Shown: positions 47,363 through 56,398 of the stretch, piece by piece
How the letters are laid out: each line of letters begins with the position of its first letter
Numbering within the stretch: the first letter of the stretch is position 1
DNA from: Chromatiales bacterium
GTDB taxonomy: Bacteria > Pseudomonadota > Gammaproteobacteria > UBA6429
Reading direction: 5' to 3'
Assembly: GCA_027076405.1 (NCBI GenBank)
Contig: JALTJN010000177.1
Span: 124,001 to 188,000 of the forward strand
DNA length: 64,000 nucleotides
Notes under the pieces: generated by a model
What the model was told of the DNA's origin: nothing
The model's database searches: none
What the model saw: only the letters and a program-made list of their open reading frames with translations
Translations under genes and position numbers: made by a program

Positions 47363-48574
47363 ATGAAAACAAAAATAGAAAAAAACTTTTTGCAAACGGC
47401 TGACGGCAAGCTTGCCGATAAAATATTACGTAGCTGTGTTCATTGTGGATTTTGTACTGCAACCTGCCCTACATATCAAATATTAGGTGATGAGTTGGAC
47501 GGGCCTCGTGGCCGTATTTATCAAATTAAAGAAATGATTGAAGGAGCAAAAATTAGTCAGGAAACGCTACTACATCTTGATCGTTGTTTAACTTGCCGGG
47601 CATGCGAGACAACCTGTCCTTCAGGCGTTGAATATTCTCACTTGCTTGAAATAGGAAGAAGTGAAGCAGAACGACGTATTAAACGACCTTTTTCACAAAA
47701 ATTATTACGACAGTCATTATTATTTATTTTACCTTATGCAAAACGCTTTAACTTATTATTAAAAGCGGGACAATTATTCAGGCCGGTTTTACCTAAAGTA
47801 TTAAAACAACAGATTCCGGTAAAAAAAGAGCTGAAAAATATCCCGACACAGTCACACAAAAGAAAAATGTTAATTCTTGATGGCTGCGTACAACCTTCTC
47901 TATCACCGCAAATCAATTATGCAACACGTAAAGTTTTAAACAGCCTTAATATTGAACTTATCTCTTTCGCTGGTTGTTGTGGTGCGATTAACCAGCATCT
48001 ATCCGACGAAGAGAAAGCATTGGTTGTTATTAAAAACAATATTGATCGCTTAATTTCGGAATTTGATAATAATGTTGAAGGTATTATCATGACCGCAAGT
48101 GGCTGTGGTGCCATGTTTAAAGACTATCCACATTTATTACGTAATGACGATCAGTACCGAGATAAGGCAAAACAAATTGCAAATAAAACTTTTGATTTAA
48201 CTGAAGTCATAAACCCGGAAGAATTAAAAACCAGATTAAAGTGTTCAACCACTGCAATAGCAGTACATACTCCCTGTACACTACAACATGCACAAAAACT
48301 ACCTTCCAATATCGAAAATATTTTATCCAAATGCGGTTACTCTTTATGCCCGATAAAAGATAAACACTTGTGCTGCGGCTCTGCCGGAACTTATTCCATT
48401 ACCCAGCCAAAACTATCTGCAAAACTTCGGGAACAAAGACTTTCCGGGCTTATGTTTGCTCAACCGGAAATGATCGTAACCGCCAATATTGGTTGTTTAC
48501 ATCATCTAAATACGGGCAGTCCTGTACCCGTACGGCACTGGATAGAGGTTGTTGCAGAAGATCTGAAATCATAA
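47363..48574 (+). CDS. glcF: Glycolate oxidase iron-sulfur subunit GlcF
   Basis: Electron-transfer subunit, 403 residues. Two 4Fe-4S clusters in the N-terminus (CVHCGFCTATCPTYQ and CLTCRACETTCPSGV) and two CCG domains (FAGCCGAINQHLSDE; LCCGSAGTYS). Completes the glcDEF operon. In this context the enzyme recycles 2-phosphoglycolate carbon or allows growth on glycolate; a CO2-fixing lifestyle would fit but is not shown by the window. Confidence 0.95.
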   Translation: MKTKIEKNFLQTADGKLADKILRSCVHCGFCTATCPTYQILGDELDGPRGRIYQIKEMIEGAKISQETLLHLDRCLTCRACETTCPSGVEYSHLLEIGRSEAERRIKRPFSQKLLRQSLLFILPYAKRFNLLLKAGQLFRPVLPKVLKQQIPVKKELKNIPTQSHKRKMLILDGCVQPSLSPQINYATRKVLNSLNIELISFAGCCGAINQHLSDEEKALVVIKNNIDRLISEFDNNVEGIIMTASGCGAMFKDYPHLLRNDDQYRDKAKQIANKTFDLTEVINPEELKTRLKCSTTAIAVHTPCTLQHAQKLPSNIENILSKCGYSLCPIKDKHLCCGSAGTYSITQPKLSAKLREQRLSGLMFAQPEMIVTANIGCLHHLNTGSPVPVRHWIEVVAEDLKS

Positions 48575-48657
48575 TTCCGTCCTGTAATATTTAAGTGAAA
48601 AATCAGATTTCAGTGTGTATAATTAAGCTTTTCTAATACTTGATATTAAATCCCCCT

Positions 48658-49341
48658 ATGACTATAAATTTCAGCCCCGCTCCCGGCCCGCATGAGCGAC
48701 ATTTAAAACGTCGTTTATTGAACCCCTTATTTCCCAAACCGGAAAAAGAGATCACACAACAAGATATTGAAACTGCGCAACAAAAAGATGAAGAAGACCT
48801 GATTTCATTTATGACTCATTTTCAATCGGTTGTACAAAAAACAACTCAACTCGGGAGCAATAGTGAAAGCGATATTGTACTGGAAATTAAAGAACAACTA
48901 GATGAATGCTATGCCACAAGTTGTGCCATGCCTGGTGACCATAGCAATTTAAAAATAGCGATTAAAAAGTTAATAGAAGCAATTATGGCAGCCATTCGCA
49001 AAGGTGCCGCAGGTGATACAACCGCATTAAAAAAACTGGATGAAGAAGACATCGCTCGTAAAATGCATAATGAGCTACATGAAAAAAAATTAATTGCTGA
49101 TCTCATGCTGGAAAATTCGCCAATTTCAGAAAATGAATTGACCCCAACATTGCTAAATGAAGAAGCAGAAGATCTGGATGCCGCATTACAATTATTTACA
49201 GCAGAACAGCTGGAAGTTATTGTACATGATTCTCAAAAAATTCTTGAGTCACTTCGTAAAGATGGCCATGAGATCCCTCATGCATGGGAGCGTTTTCAAC
49301 AAATTAAAAATGCATTGGAAAGTAAAAAGCAGGATAGTTAA
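48658..49341 (+). CDS. Conserved hypothetical protein, helical, acidic
   Basis: A 227-residue protein from ATG 48658 (MTINFSPAPGPHERHLKRRL). Not recognised. Secondary structure looks all-helical with many Glu and Lys; no signal peptide, membrane segment or catalytic motif is seen. It lies 83 bases after glcF and four bases before ycgL (TAA 49339-49341, ATG 49346), so it is probably co-expressed with ycgL. Confidence 0.6.
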   Translation: MTINFSPAPGPHERHLKRRLLNPLFPKPEKEITQQDIETAQQKDEEDLISFMTHFQSVVQKTTQLGSNSESDIVLEIKEQLDECYATSCAMPGDHSNLKIAIKKLIEAIMAAIRKGAAGDTTALKKLDEEDIARKMHNELHEKKLIADLMLENSPISENELTPTLLNEEAEDLDAALQLFTAEQLEVIVHDSQKILESLRKDGHEIPHAWERFQQIKNALESKKQDS

Positions 49342-49345
49342 AAAA

Positions 49346-49657
49346 ATGTCTGATAAACAAATCGAATTAGAATGTCACATCTATAAAAGTTTAAAAAAAG
49401 ATGAAACATATGTTTTCATTCCTGTAACAACAGAACTGTCTGACTTACCTAAAGAATTATTAACTGTACTGGGTCAAACAGAAAAAATTATGACCTTGAA
49501 ACTGACACCAGAGAAAAAAATGGCAAGAGGAACTGCTGAAGAAATTTTAAACAGTATTGAACAACAGGGATTTTATTTACAAATGCCGGAAAACCCTCAA
49601 CTTAATGTAAATCCTCTACCGACAATTAATGAACGATTCCTCGATAAAAATATCTAG
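49346..49657 (+). CDS. ycgL: YcgL-domain protein
   Basis: A 103-residue YcgL family protein. The signature IYKSLKKDETYVFIP and TELSDLPKELLTVLG matches the YcgL core, as does the IEQQGFYLQMPE end. The start ATG 49346 is four bases after the preceding gene. The family fold is known, the function is not. Its stop overlaps the convergent cbiZ stop by four bases. Confidence 0.85.
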   Translation: MSDKQIELECHIYKSLKKDETYVFIPVTTELSDLPKELLTVLGQTEKIMTLKLTPEKKMARGTAEEILNSIEQQGFYLQMPENPQLNVNPLPTINERFLDKNI

Positions 49658-50358
49658 TCCAGAATTAATGATTTTTTTTCTGAATTTAAAACAGCCCACT
49701 TTATAGAAGAAGCAATGGTTTTCATAACCAAACGTCCGAGTATTTCTCCAAAAAGAACATGCTTGCCGCAGTATGCTATCGTTTCTTTTCCATAACCACT
49801 CACTACCGCAACCGAATCGGTTCCCGTGCCTGTTGCTATTTTATTAGAGACAGGACTTATAATTTCTGCCTCTTGTAACGCAGCAGCTTTCGCTTCTGTT
49901 ACAATTAACAAAGCTTCAACCATTGCCGCATCTGTTAATGCTGCTGAACTAAGAACAACAATATTAATAGTACCGGCTTCTCCCGAATGTAAATTCATTA
50001 TTCGGTTTTCGGCATAATCACCGACTCTTCTTGAATTTGATAATCCTGACGTTACCAGAACAGTAATCTCAACACCTTGCTCAGATTCTTTATTAATTCG
50101 AAAAGAATTCATAGAAGCGGCTGTCATCATACCAACCATTGTTCCCCGCCAGCCGGCAGTCGCAGCATAACTTAAAAGTGTTTGCTCTGGTGATTCGGCT
50201 GATGTGTCATCTTTCGAAACTTTCATGTTAATAATGTGACTAGCCTGAACAACGCCGCCATTTAATACGGCAGAACTAATGACTGTGTGAGGCTTGGTAA
50301 ATTCTATGTGAACATGCTTTTCTGTGTGCTGTAAAAATGCAAAGTTAGTTAATTCCAT
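49654..50358 (-). CDS. cbiZ: Adenosylcobinamide amidohydrolase CbiZ
   Basis: Salvages pseudo-cobalamins and other corrinoids by cleaving the aminopropanol or nucleotide loop from adenosylcobinamide, 234 residues. Family signatures: ISSAVLNGGVVQASHIINM, TSGLSNSRRVGD, GTGTDSVAVVSG and CGKHVLFGEILGR. No other corrinoid gene is near. Situated after bolA (7 bases) and the Lon-like protease; the link to these genes is unclear. Confidence 0.85.
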   Translation of the reverse strand: MELTNFAFLQHTEKHVHIEFTKPHTVISSAVLNGGVVQASHIINMKVSKDDTSAESPEQTLLSYAATAGWRGTMVGMMTAASMNSFRINKESEQGVEITVLVTSGLSNSRRVGDYAENRIMNLHSGEAGTINIVVLSSAALTDAAMVEALLIVTEAKAAALQEAEIISPVSNKIATGTGTDSVAVVSGYGKETIAYCGKHVLFGEILGRLVMKTIASSIKWAVLNSEKKSLILD

Positions 50359-50365
50359 TTAACTG

Positions 50366-50677
50366 TTATTTTCCACCACCTAAACATGGTGGCGACATCG
50401 GTGCACCGTTAGATTCTTCTTTCCATTCATCTTCTGTATAGGTATGAATAGCTAAAGCATGAATAGTACCATTAAGCTCATCTGCCAACGTTTTATTTAT
50501 TAACCGATGTCGGGCTAGTAAATTTTTACCTGCAAAAGCAGGAGAGACAACAACCACCTTAAAATGTGATTCTGAACCTTCGGGTACATTATGATTACTA
50601 CTTTCATTAATAACTTCTAAATGTAATGGATTATAATCATCCGCCAACTTTTGCTCTATTATTGCTTGTACAGTCAT
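50366..50677 (-). CDS. bolA: BolA-family protein
   Basis: A 103-residue BolA-like protein, which by family works with monothiol glutaredoxins in Fe-S cluster handling or as a morphogene. [22 protein letters not shown] and [23 protein letters not shown] match the BolA fold and the invariant His near HRLIN. A C-terminal PCLGGGK tail carries an extra Cys. It is six bases after the protease gene and seven before cbiZ. Confidence 0.93.
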   Translation of the reverse strand: MTVQAIIEQKLADDYNPLHLEVINESSNHNVPEGSESHFKVVVVSPAFAGKNLLARHRLINKTLADELNGTIHALAIHTYTEDEWKEESNGAPMSPPCLGGGK

Positions 50678-50683
50678 ATTTAC

Positions 50684-52855
50684 TCACTTATCATTTTTAG
50701 GTTCTTTATCTTCATCGTGTTCATCACAATCATCTTTATGTTGATCATCGTGCTTTAATGCGGCTAATTCAAGCAGACGTTGCTCAACTTTGTAATTTAA
50801 TGAATCTTCAGGAAATTCACCTTCACTGTTTCGCTTACCCGCAGTTAAGCCGGTTAAAAGAGAAATAGCTTCATCAGCATTATGAACAGGATAAAGAAAA
50901 AATTGTTCATTTTCTATTGCTTCGACAACATCATCTCTTAATATCAAATGTGGTATGTTTGCTGCCGGTATAATCACACCCTGTTGATTAGTAAATCCTT
51001 TTAATTTACATATATCAAAAAAACCTTCTATTTTTTCGTTGATACCGCCAACAGCCTGAACATTTCCATGTTGATCAGCCGAGCCGGTAATAGAAAATGA
51101 TTGATTGACCGGCACTTTCGCAATGGCAGACAGTAAGGCACACAATTCACCAACTGTTGCACTATCACCATCAACACTGCCATATGATTGTTCAAAAACC
51201 AAACTGGCGGATAAAGAAAGCGGTTTGTTTGTTGCGTAACGCGAACCCAAATAAGAAGATAGAATTAACACCCCCTTGGAATGTAATGCACCGCCAAGAT
51301 CAACTTCACGTTCAATATCAATAATGTCACCATCACCAATACGAACATTCGCTGTGATACGAGCCGGTTGAGCAAATTCCAATCGTCCGGATTCAATCAC
51401 AAACAAACCATTTACCGTTGCGATTTTTTCACCCGTCACATCAATAAGAATCGTGCCTTTCTTTATTTCATCATAAATATTCTCTCGGCTTCGATCCGCC
51501 CGGTAAATTTGCTTTTCAATAGCCAGTTTTACATCCTCATCACGAACCACTGACTGATTTTGTTCTTTAGCCCAATAGCCTGCTTCAACTAAAAGTTCCA
51601 ATATACTGTGCATATGTGTAGATAACTGGGTCGTATCTTCAATTTGACGCATACCATATTCAATTACAGCCTTAACCGCATTTTGAGAAAAAGCCGGCAA
51701 ATTATTTTGTCTGATTAATGTCGCAATAACCCGAGCATATTGATTTAATGATTCTTTTGTACAATCAATCGTGTCAGAAAAATCAACTTCAACCTTGAAT
51801 AACTCGGAAAACTCATCATCGTTATCAACTAACTGGTTATAAATAGAACGGCTGCCTATCAATATGATTTTTGCATTTAAAGGGATAGGCTCCGGCTGCA
51901 TAGAAACCAGAAACGCATTTTGTGCATTAGGATCGGATGACGGAATTTTAATTTTCTGACTTTTTAATGCTCGCTTAAAAGTTTGCCAGACCGTCGGTGC
52001 CTCCATAAACAATTTGTCAGCATCTACAATAAGGTAGCCACCATTTGCTTTGTGCAATGAACCTGCTTTTATATAATGATAATCTGTTACTAACGACCCC
52101 ATTTGTGAAACATATTCCACTTGTCCAAATAAATTGAGAAGAGTGGGATCATCTTCAAAAATAACAGGGGTGCTTTCTGAGGCAATGCGCTTTACAAATA
52201 GATTTACTTCATAATTTTGAAAAGCCAAAAAGCCAACACACTCTTCATATGGACGATGTGAATCTTCACTCAAACAAAACGAGGTTAAACTGTTCATAAT
52301 CTCATTTTGCAGGCTAGCAAGATAACCGAGAATATTATGACTATGCTGGTATTTTTCTTTTAATGCATCGATATATTTTGAAATTGTATGCTGCAGTGAT
52401 TTTTGAAATTCACTTTCATTCTTAAGCTCAAATATTTTAACTAAAGCAACATCGAGATCATTGGTAAACTGCAACATATCATTTTTAAATTGAAGCCCTG
52501 TGCCTGCCGGTAAACTGATGGCTTTGGGTACATCGGGCTCATCAAAATTAAAGACATAACACCAGTCATCTGCTGCAGTACTTTCTGAATTTGCCTTATC
52601 TAAAAACTGCTTTAATAATGTATGTTTACCTAAACCATTCGAGCCCATCAGGTACATGTTATAACCCGGTTCTTTCATTGCAATCGCAAAAGTAAGAGCA
52701 TCGATAGCTCTGTCCTGTCCGACAATACCATTAAAATTAGGGATATCTTTTGTCGTTGAAAATGTAAATTCTGCCTGTTCGCAAAAATTTCGTAATTGTG
52801 GGGCAGTTAATGATTTAATTTGTGACATATTAAGCAGTTTTTCTGTGTTATTCAT
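50684..52855 (-). CDS. LonB-like ATP-dependent protease (LonH/YcbZ family)
   Basis: A 723-residue AAA-Lon protease of the group without a Lon N-domain. Walker A as GSNGLGKHTLLKQF near residue 75, Walker B region GGYLIVDADKLF, and a C-terminal Lon protease domain with catalytic Ser in VDGDSATVGELCALLSAIAK and catalytic Lys in VGGINEKIEGFFDICK. A His/Asp/Glu-rich tail (KHDDQHKDDCDEHDEDKEP) may bind metal. Upstream of bolA and cbiZ in one direction with very short gaps, an operon. Confidence 0.92.
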   Translation of the reverse strand: MNNTEKLLNMSQIKSLTAPQLRNFCEQAEFTFSTTKDIPNFNGIVGQDRAIDALTFAIAMKEPGYNMYLMGSNGLGKHTLLKQFLDKANSESTAADDWCYVFNFDEPDVPKAISLPAGTGLQFKNDMLQFTNDLDVALVKIFELKNESEFQKSLQHTISKYIDALKEKYQHSHNILGYLASLQNEIMNSLTSFCLSEDSHRPYEECVGFLAFQNYEVNLFVKRIASESTPVIFEDDPTLLNLFGQVEYVSQMGSLVTDYHYIKAGSLHKANGGYLIVDADKLFMEAPTVWQTFKRALKSQKIKIPSSDPNAQNAFLVSMQPEPIPLNAKIILIGSRSIYNQLVDNDDEFSELFKVEVDFSDTIDCTKESLNQYARVIATLIRQNNLPAFSQNAVKAVIEYGMRQIEDTTQLSTHMHSILELLVEAGYWAKEQNQSVVRDEDVKLAIEKQIYRADRSRENIYDEIKKGTILIDVTGEKIATVNGLFVIESGRLEFAQPARITANVRIGDGDIIDIEREVDLGGALHSKGVLILSSYLGSRYATNKPLSLSASLVFEQSYGSVDGDSATVGELCALLSAIAKVPVNQSFSITGSADQHGNVQAVGGINEKIEGFFDICKLKGFTNQQGVIIPAANIPHLILRDDVVEAIENEQFFLYPVHNADEAISLLTGLTAGKRNSEGEFPEDSLNYKVEQRLLELAALKHDDQHKDDCDEHDEDKEPKNDK

Positions 52856-53111
52856 TTAGTAGAAGGTTTATTATAAATTAAAGCAGCATAGACATGTAAA
52901 TAAACTGCTTCAATACAGGGATGAAGTTGACATAATTATTTGATTCTCTTAATAATTATTTGAAGTTACACAGTAAGCAATTGAATAACCGAGTAATTCA
53001 CTTAGAATTAACAATTGTTCACATAAACCATATTGTCAATGTGTCTTTAAGGTTCTAACTTTAGTCCACAAATAAATTGTTTAGGGAAAAAACAAAAGGG
53101 GCAACACCATT

Positions 53112-53561
53112 ATGAAATTATCTTCGCGCGCGCATTATGCTATAAAAACAGTCTTAGAGCTCTCAACACACGTCAATGAACCAGTTACCCTCGCACATCT
53201 TGCTCAAGCTCAAAATATTTCAATCTCATATTTAGAACAAATTTTTGCACTATTACGTAAATGTGACATTGTTAAAAGTGCACGTGGTCCAGGTGGCGGA
53301 TATATGCTTAATAAACCATTATCAGAAATTTCCATCGCTTCCATTGTTAAAGCCGTCGATAAGGCAACCGTTAAAGAAACTAGCGCAGAACCAGAATTTA
53401 ATAGTTCAGATAGTCATACACTCTGGTTACGTTTACTTGAGTTAATTGGCGGTTACCTCGATAGTATCAGCCTTGCAGAATTACACAGTCTTTACACCAC
53501 ACCGGATGCAACTGAAACACCAGCCGACTCGGATAAAGAAAGTTCTATTCAAGTCGCCTAG
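53112..53561 (+). CDS. Rrf2-family transcriptional regulator without cluster cysteines
   Basis: A 149-residue winged-helix Rrf2 protein (MKLSSRAHYAIKTVLELS, ISISYLEQIFALLRKCDIVKS, ARGPGGGYMLNKP). It lacks the three cysteines of IscR or NsrR that hold an Fe-S cluster; the stretch where they should be reads KATVKETSAEPEFNSS, and the only Cys is in RKCDIV of the HTH. It must sense otherwise or act constitutively. It precedes two small membrane-protein genes and ends at a strong terminator. Confidence 0.88.
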   Translation: MKLSSRAHYAIKTVLELSTHVNEPVTLAHLAQAQNISISYLEQIFALLRKCDIVKSARGPGGGYMLNKPLSEISIASIVKAVDKATVKETSAEPEFNSSDSHTLWLRLLELIGGYLDSISLAELHSLYTTPDATETPADSDKESSIQVA

Positions 53562-53620
53562 TAAAAAAATAAAAAAAGTAAACGACTATCGCTACACAGA
53601 TTAGTTATACACACTAAAAA

Positions 53621-53650
53621 AACGGGAATAAATCTTTATTCCCGTTTTTT
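53621..53650 (+). terminator. Intrinsic terminator after the Rrf2 gene
   Basis: AACGGGAATA (53621-53630) pairs with TATTCCCGTT (53637-53646) and is followed by a T run to 53651. About 60 bases after the Rrf2 stop. A-run on the left also allows the reverse direction. Confidence 0.9.
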
Positions 53651-53694
53651 TATGTATCTGCTTCATCATTTCACACTTATATTTACAAATATTC

Positions 53695-53732
53695 GTCAAT
53701 TACTTGACACAGACCATTAAGCAACCTATTTT
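53695..53732 (+). promoter_or_regulatory. Promoter with overlapping inverted repeat (operator candidate)
   Basis: TTGACA (53704-53709), 17-base spacer and TATTTT (53727-53732) form a good sigma70 promoter. A perfect inverted repeat GTCAA-TTAC-TTGAC (53695-53708) overlaps its -35. The left half with flank (TTCGTCAATT) recurs at 53751-53760. An operator for a dimeric regulator, perhaps the adjacent Rrf2 protein, is a reasonable guess. Confidence 0.55.
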
Positions 53733-53862
53733 ACTGCACCTGCACAAAATTTCGTCAATTTGGAAGAGAATAATATAAGCATGGATTTCAATTTTGTGAC
53801 TGATATCCCAGCACAATGACTGGAATATTTATAATAATAAGACTGAACAAGGGGATTCCACC

Positions 53863-53937
53863 ATGCAACTTACATTACCGTACATCGTAATGATCACTGC
53901 CGCACTTCTTATTGCGCATAGCATCATTTGGGCTTGA
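53863..53937 (+). CDS. 24-residue single-helix membrane miniprotein
   Basis: A small frame from ATG 53863 to TGA 53935-53937. The peptide is one hydrophobic helix (core YIVMITAALLIAHSIIW) with no charge except a His. An AAGGGG Shine-Dalgarno lies eight bases upstream. The predicted promoter at 53704-53732 would give a leader of about 120 bases. No family is recognised; small single-pass proteins of this size often act as accessory subunits of membrane enzymes. Bioinformatic support is the RBS and hydrophobicity only. Confidence 0.55.
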   Translation: MQLTLPYIVMITAALLIAHSIIWA

Positions 53938-54099
53938 TCACTGACAACTCGAGCATTCATTTGCTCGAGAGCAACTCCTCTCTTTATCTTTAAATAACTA
54001 TAAAACTTAATCTTCACTATTTAATTTTACCTTCATCCTAAGCTGAAAATTTTCACGCAACAATACCAGTATATCCTTCTATTCTAATAAATTAGTTTA

Positions 54100-54113
54100 T
54101 TGATCCAGATCAA
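54100..54113 (+). promoter_or_regulatory. FNR/Anr-type box
   Basis: TTGATCCAGATCAA is a perfect match to the FNR consensus TTGAT-N4-ATCAA. It is centred about 65 bases upstream of the 36-residue gene. A TATAAA with preceding TGC (54142-54150) lies downstream; the resulting centre would be near -50 from the expected start, so the exact activation class is uncertain. Oxygen-limited induction is the family expectation. Confidence 0.75.
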
Positions 54114-54171
54114 TTTTCAAAAAAATTTGTATGTCAGCATTTGCTATAAACAATAACAAGGAGGAAACATC

Positions 54172-54282
54172 ATGTTGATGCAAGAAGGTGACAAAACTAT
54201 TTTAGCTAATGTTGGAAAAACCGTTTTAATCTTAACCACTTTTATGTTTATCATTATTATTGCCGCGAATTTATTAGCTTAA
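54172..54282 (+). CDS. 36-residue single-helix membrane miniprotein under an FNR box
   Basis: ATG 54172 to TAA 54280-54282. A strong AAGGAGG ribosome site lies seven bases upstream. The peptide has a polar N-terminus (MLMQEGDKTILANVGK) followed by one long hydrophobic helix (TVLILTTFMFIIIIAANLLA), so N-in, single-pass topology is likely. It is flanked upstream by a perfect FNR box and downstream by an intrinsic terminator, so it appears to be a complete monocistronic unit. Not recognised as CydX, CcoQ or CcoM. A role in low-oxygen respiration is inference from the FNR box. Confidence 0.72.
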   Translation: MLMQEGDKTILANVGKTVLILTTFMFIIIIAANLLA

Positions 54283-54324
54283 TAGACTAATACTTTATCT
54301 TTACCACAATGCGTTCTCCGCGCT

Positions 54325-54349
54325 AGCCGGTTTTTTAACCGGCTTTTTT
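54325..54349 (+). terminator. Intrinsic terminator after the 36-residue gene
   Basis: AGCCGGTT (54325-54332) and AACCGGCT (54337-54344) with a four-base loop and a five-T tail. It reaches the stop codon of the convergent HDOD gene (54348) and may serve both transcripts. Confidence 0.9.
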
Positions 54350-55775
54350 AATTTTTATGCGTCGCGATATAATCTAATGACTGATTTGCCTGCTGAATAA
54401 AATGTTTAAAGCTGTCAAAACTTTCGTTATCAAGTTCTCTGTTACTCGGTTGCCTGTCCGCATAAATTAAACCTATTATTCTTCCGGACACGTTCAGGGG
54501 CGCAATAAAAAATTCTCTGCTTGCTAAAACCATACGAATACTCTCACTCACATCAATCTTGCTGGATTGAGAATCTTTCACCCAAAGGGGAGTAGCATCG
54601 TTAATGACTTTTGAAAACACATTATTCGTTTGTAAGCTAAAATGAAATTTATTAATAAAATTTTGATTATCTTTGCCTAAAGCATACTTTGCTTTTATCG
54701 CTTTTTTATCTGTCGTCAACATTGCGAATACCGTTCTATCAAGCCCGACACCTCTATAGATACCTTCCAGAACAATTTCAAGCACAAGATTTAAATCCGG
54801 CTTATCAAGTAAAATACCTGAAAGGTCACGTAAAATATTTAATTGCACTAATGGGTCAGCAACAGGACAATTAGCATCGAATAAATGTTCATCACTCTTC
54901 GTCTCAATATAGTCTTCATCGATCGGTAAATATTTAATAATCGAACTTGCACCAAATAACTGAGCCACTTCTGCTGCTTTTTGTGCATTGTCACGAAGTA
55001 AAGAAATTATTTCTGATTTTTTAATATTAAGATGTTCTGCAATTTTATATGCTATTTCTAAAGTAGCTTTATTATTCCAACTGATACTACTAGCAGCCGA
55101 AAGCTCTAATGAATAAATAATATCCTGTATTCTCGGGTTATCCATTTGTGGTTTATTAATTGCACTATGAAGTAGATCACTGATATGCCAGTCACAAGTT
55201 AAACCCACCGTGAGCTGATCTAAAGTAAAACCAAGGACTTCCTGTTGAGCCAACTCTGCAGAAAAACCACGTTGTTCCATTAATTCAATAATTTGCTCAC
55301 CTTCTTCACCGGCAACACACCAGAATGTAATTTCGCCAACATAGCGCAATAATGCCGCAATGAATATTTCTTCAACGGCTTCATCACCACGACGTTCAGC
55401 AAAATCACGAGCCTGTACCGCAGCATGAAAAGATCGAGCCATGAGTTTTAAAGCATGCTCTTTTGTTTTACCACTAAGTAATGCTTCAATAATAGCTAAA
55501 GACATACTGAGATCACGAACAAGATTAAAGCCTAAATAAACAATTGCGCGACTAACGGTACTAATTGTTGAGCCTGTCACATTATAGCTCGCGCTATTTG
55601 CAAGCCGTAACACGCGAGCAGTTAAATTTGCATCCCGTAAAATGATGCGGGATAAATCAGAAGTCGACGTTGCATCTTTAGACACCACATCATTAATGGC
55701 ATTAACCGTATAATTAAATATCGGCAATTCATTTTCACTGATCCGTTCGATCCAGTTATCAAGGTTTTCTGACAT
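54348..55775 (-). CDS. HDOD-domain signalling protein with GAF domain
   Basis: A 475-residue cytosolic protein. The N-terminal HDOD domain (about 15-290; LPIFNYTVNAINDVVSKDATSTSDLSRIILRDANLTARVLRLANS) lacks the HD phosphodiesterase residues by family definition. It is followed by a C-terminal GAF-like domain (about 320-475; LVLEIVLEGIYRGVGLDRTVFAML, FFIAPLNVSGRIIGLIYAD). The ligand and output are unknown; such proteins often work in c-di-GMP or stress regulation. Convergent with the miniprotein unit. Confidence 0.86.
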   Translation of the reverse strand: MSENLDNWIERISENELPIFNYTVNAINDVVSKDATSTSDLSRIILRDANLTARVLRLANSASYNVTGSTISTVSRAIVYLGFNLVRDLSMSLAIIEALLSGKTKEHALKLMARSFHAAVQARDFAERRGDEAVEEIFIAALLRYVGEITFWCVAGEEGEQIIELMEQRGFSAELAQQEVLGFTLDQLTVGLTCDWHISDLLHSAINKPQMDNPRIQDIIYSLELSAASSISWNNKATLEIAYKIAEHLNIKKSEIISLLRDNAQKAAEVAQLFGASSIIKYLPIDEDYIETKSDEHLFDANCPVADPLVQLNILRDLSGILLDKPDLNLVLEIVLEGIYRGVGLDRTVFAMLTTDKKAIKAKYALGKDNQNFINKFHFSLQTNNVFSKVINDATPLWVKDSQSSKIDVSESIRMVLASREFFIAPLNVSGRIIGLIYADRQPSNRELDNESFDSFKHFIQQANQSLDYIATHKN

Positions 55776-55941
55776 AAAATTTAGAAACGAGTTTTAATAA
55801 ATTAATATCAAAGATAGTCGGCAGATCTTTAGAAAACTTTAGTGATATATGAATATTGATGATGATATTTCATGGCTATCATAATCAATTTTGGGCGATA
55901 AAAAGCAAGAGGATGGTAATATTTATTTAAATCATGTTAAA

Positions 55942-56394
55942 TTATTTATGCCATTTCGCCACAAAGCGATCTAACTGATTTGCAAACTCACGACGATCAC
56001 GCTGATTGAGTGGTGGCGGCCCTCCACCTGTTATTTCTCCACTCCCTCTTAACTCATCCATCAGATCCCGCATCACTAATTTTTGCTTAATCGTTTCAGT
56101 AGAATACAACTCACCACGTGGATTTAATGCGTGCCCGCCTTTTTCAATTACTTCTGCTGCTAATGGAATGTCTGCTGTAATAATTAAATCATCCTTTTGA
56201 ACTTCCTGCACAATAAAATTATCAGCAACGTCGAAACCTGAAGCAACCCGGATACTTTTAATAAAAGGTGATTTAGGTATGGTTAGACTCTGATTTGCAA
56301 CCAGAGTCACTTTAACTTTTGCGCGATCAGCGACACGAAATAAAATTTCTTTTACCACTTTAGGACACGCATCGGCATCAACCCAAATTTGCAT
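55942..56394 (-). CDS. YaiI/YqxD family protein (DUF188)
   Basis: A 150-residue protein of the DUF188/PIN-like group. [54 protein letters not shown] and [20 protein letters not shown] are near-invariant family stretches. Predicted nuclease-like acidic residues (VDADACP, TADIPLA) are conserved; no activity is assigned. Four bases separate it from the receiver-like gene upstream. Confidence 0.9.
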   Translation of the reverse strand: MQIWVDADACPKVVKEILFRVADRAKVKVTLVANQSLTIPKSPFIKSIRVASGFDVADNFIVQEVQKDDLIITADIPLAAEVIEKGGHALNPRGELYSTETIKQKLVMRDLMDELRGSGEITGGGPPPLNQRDRREFANQLDRFVAKWHK

Positions 56395-56398
56395 ATTT

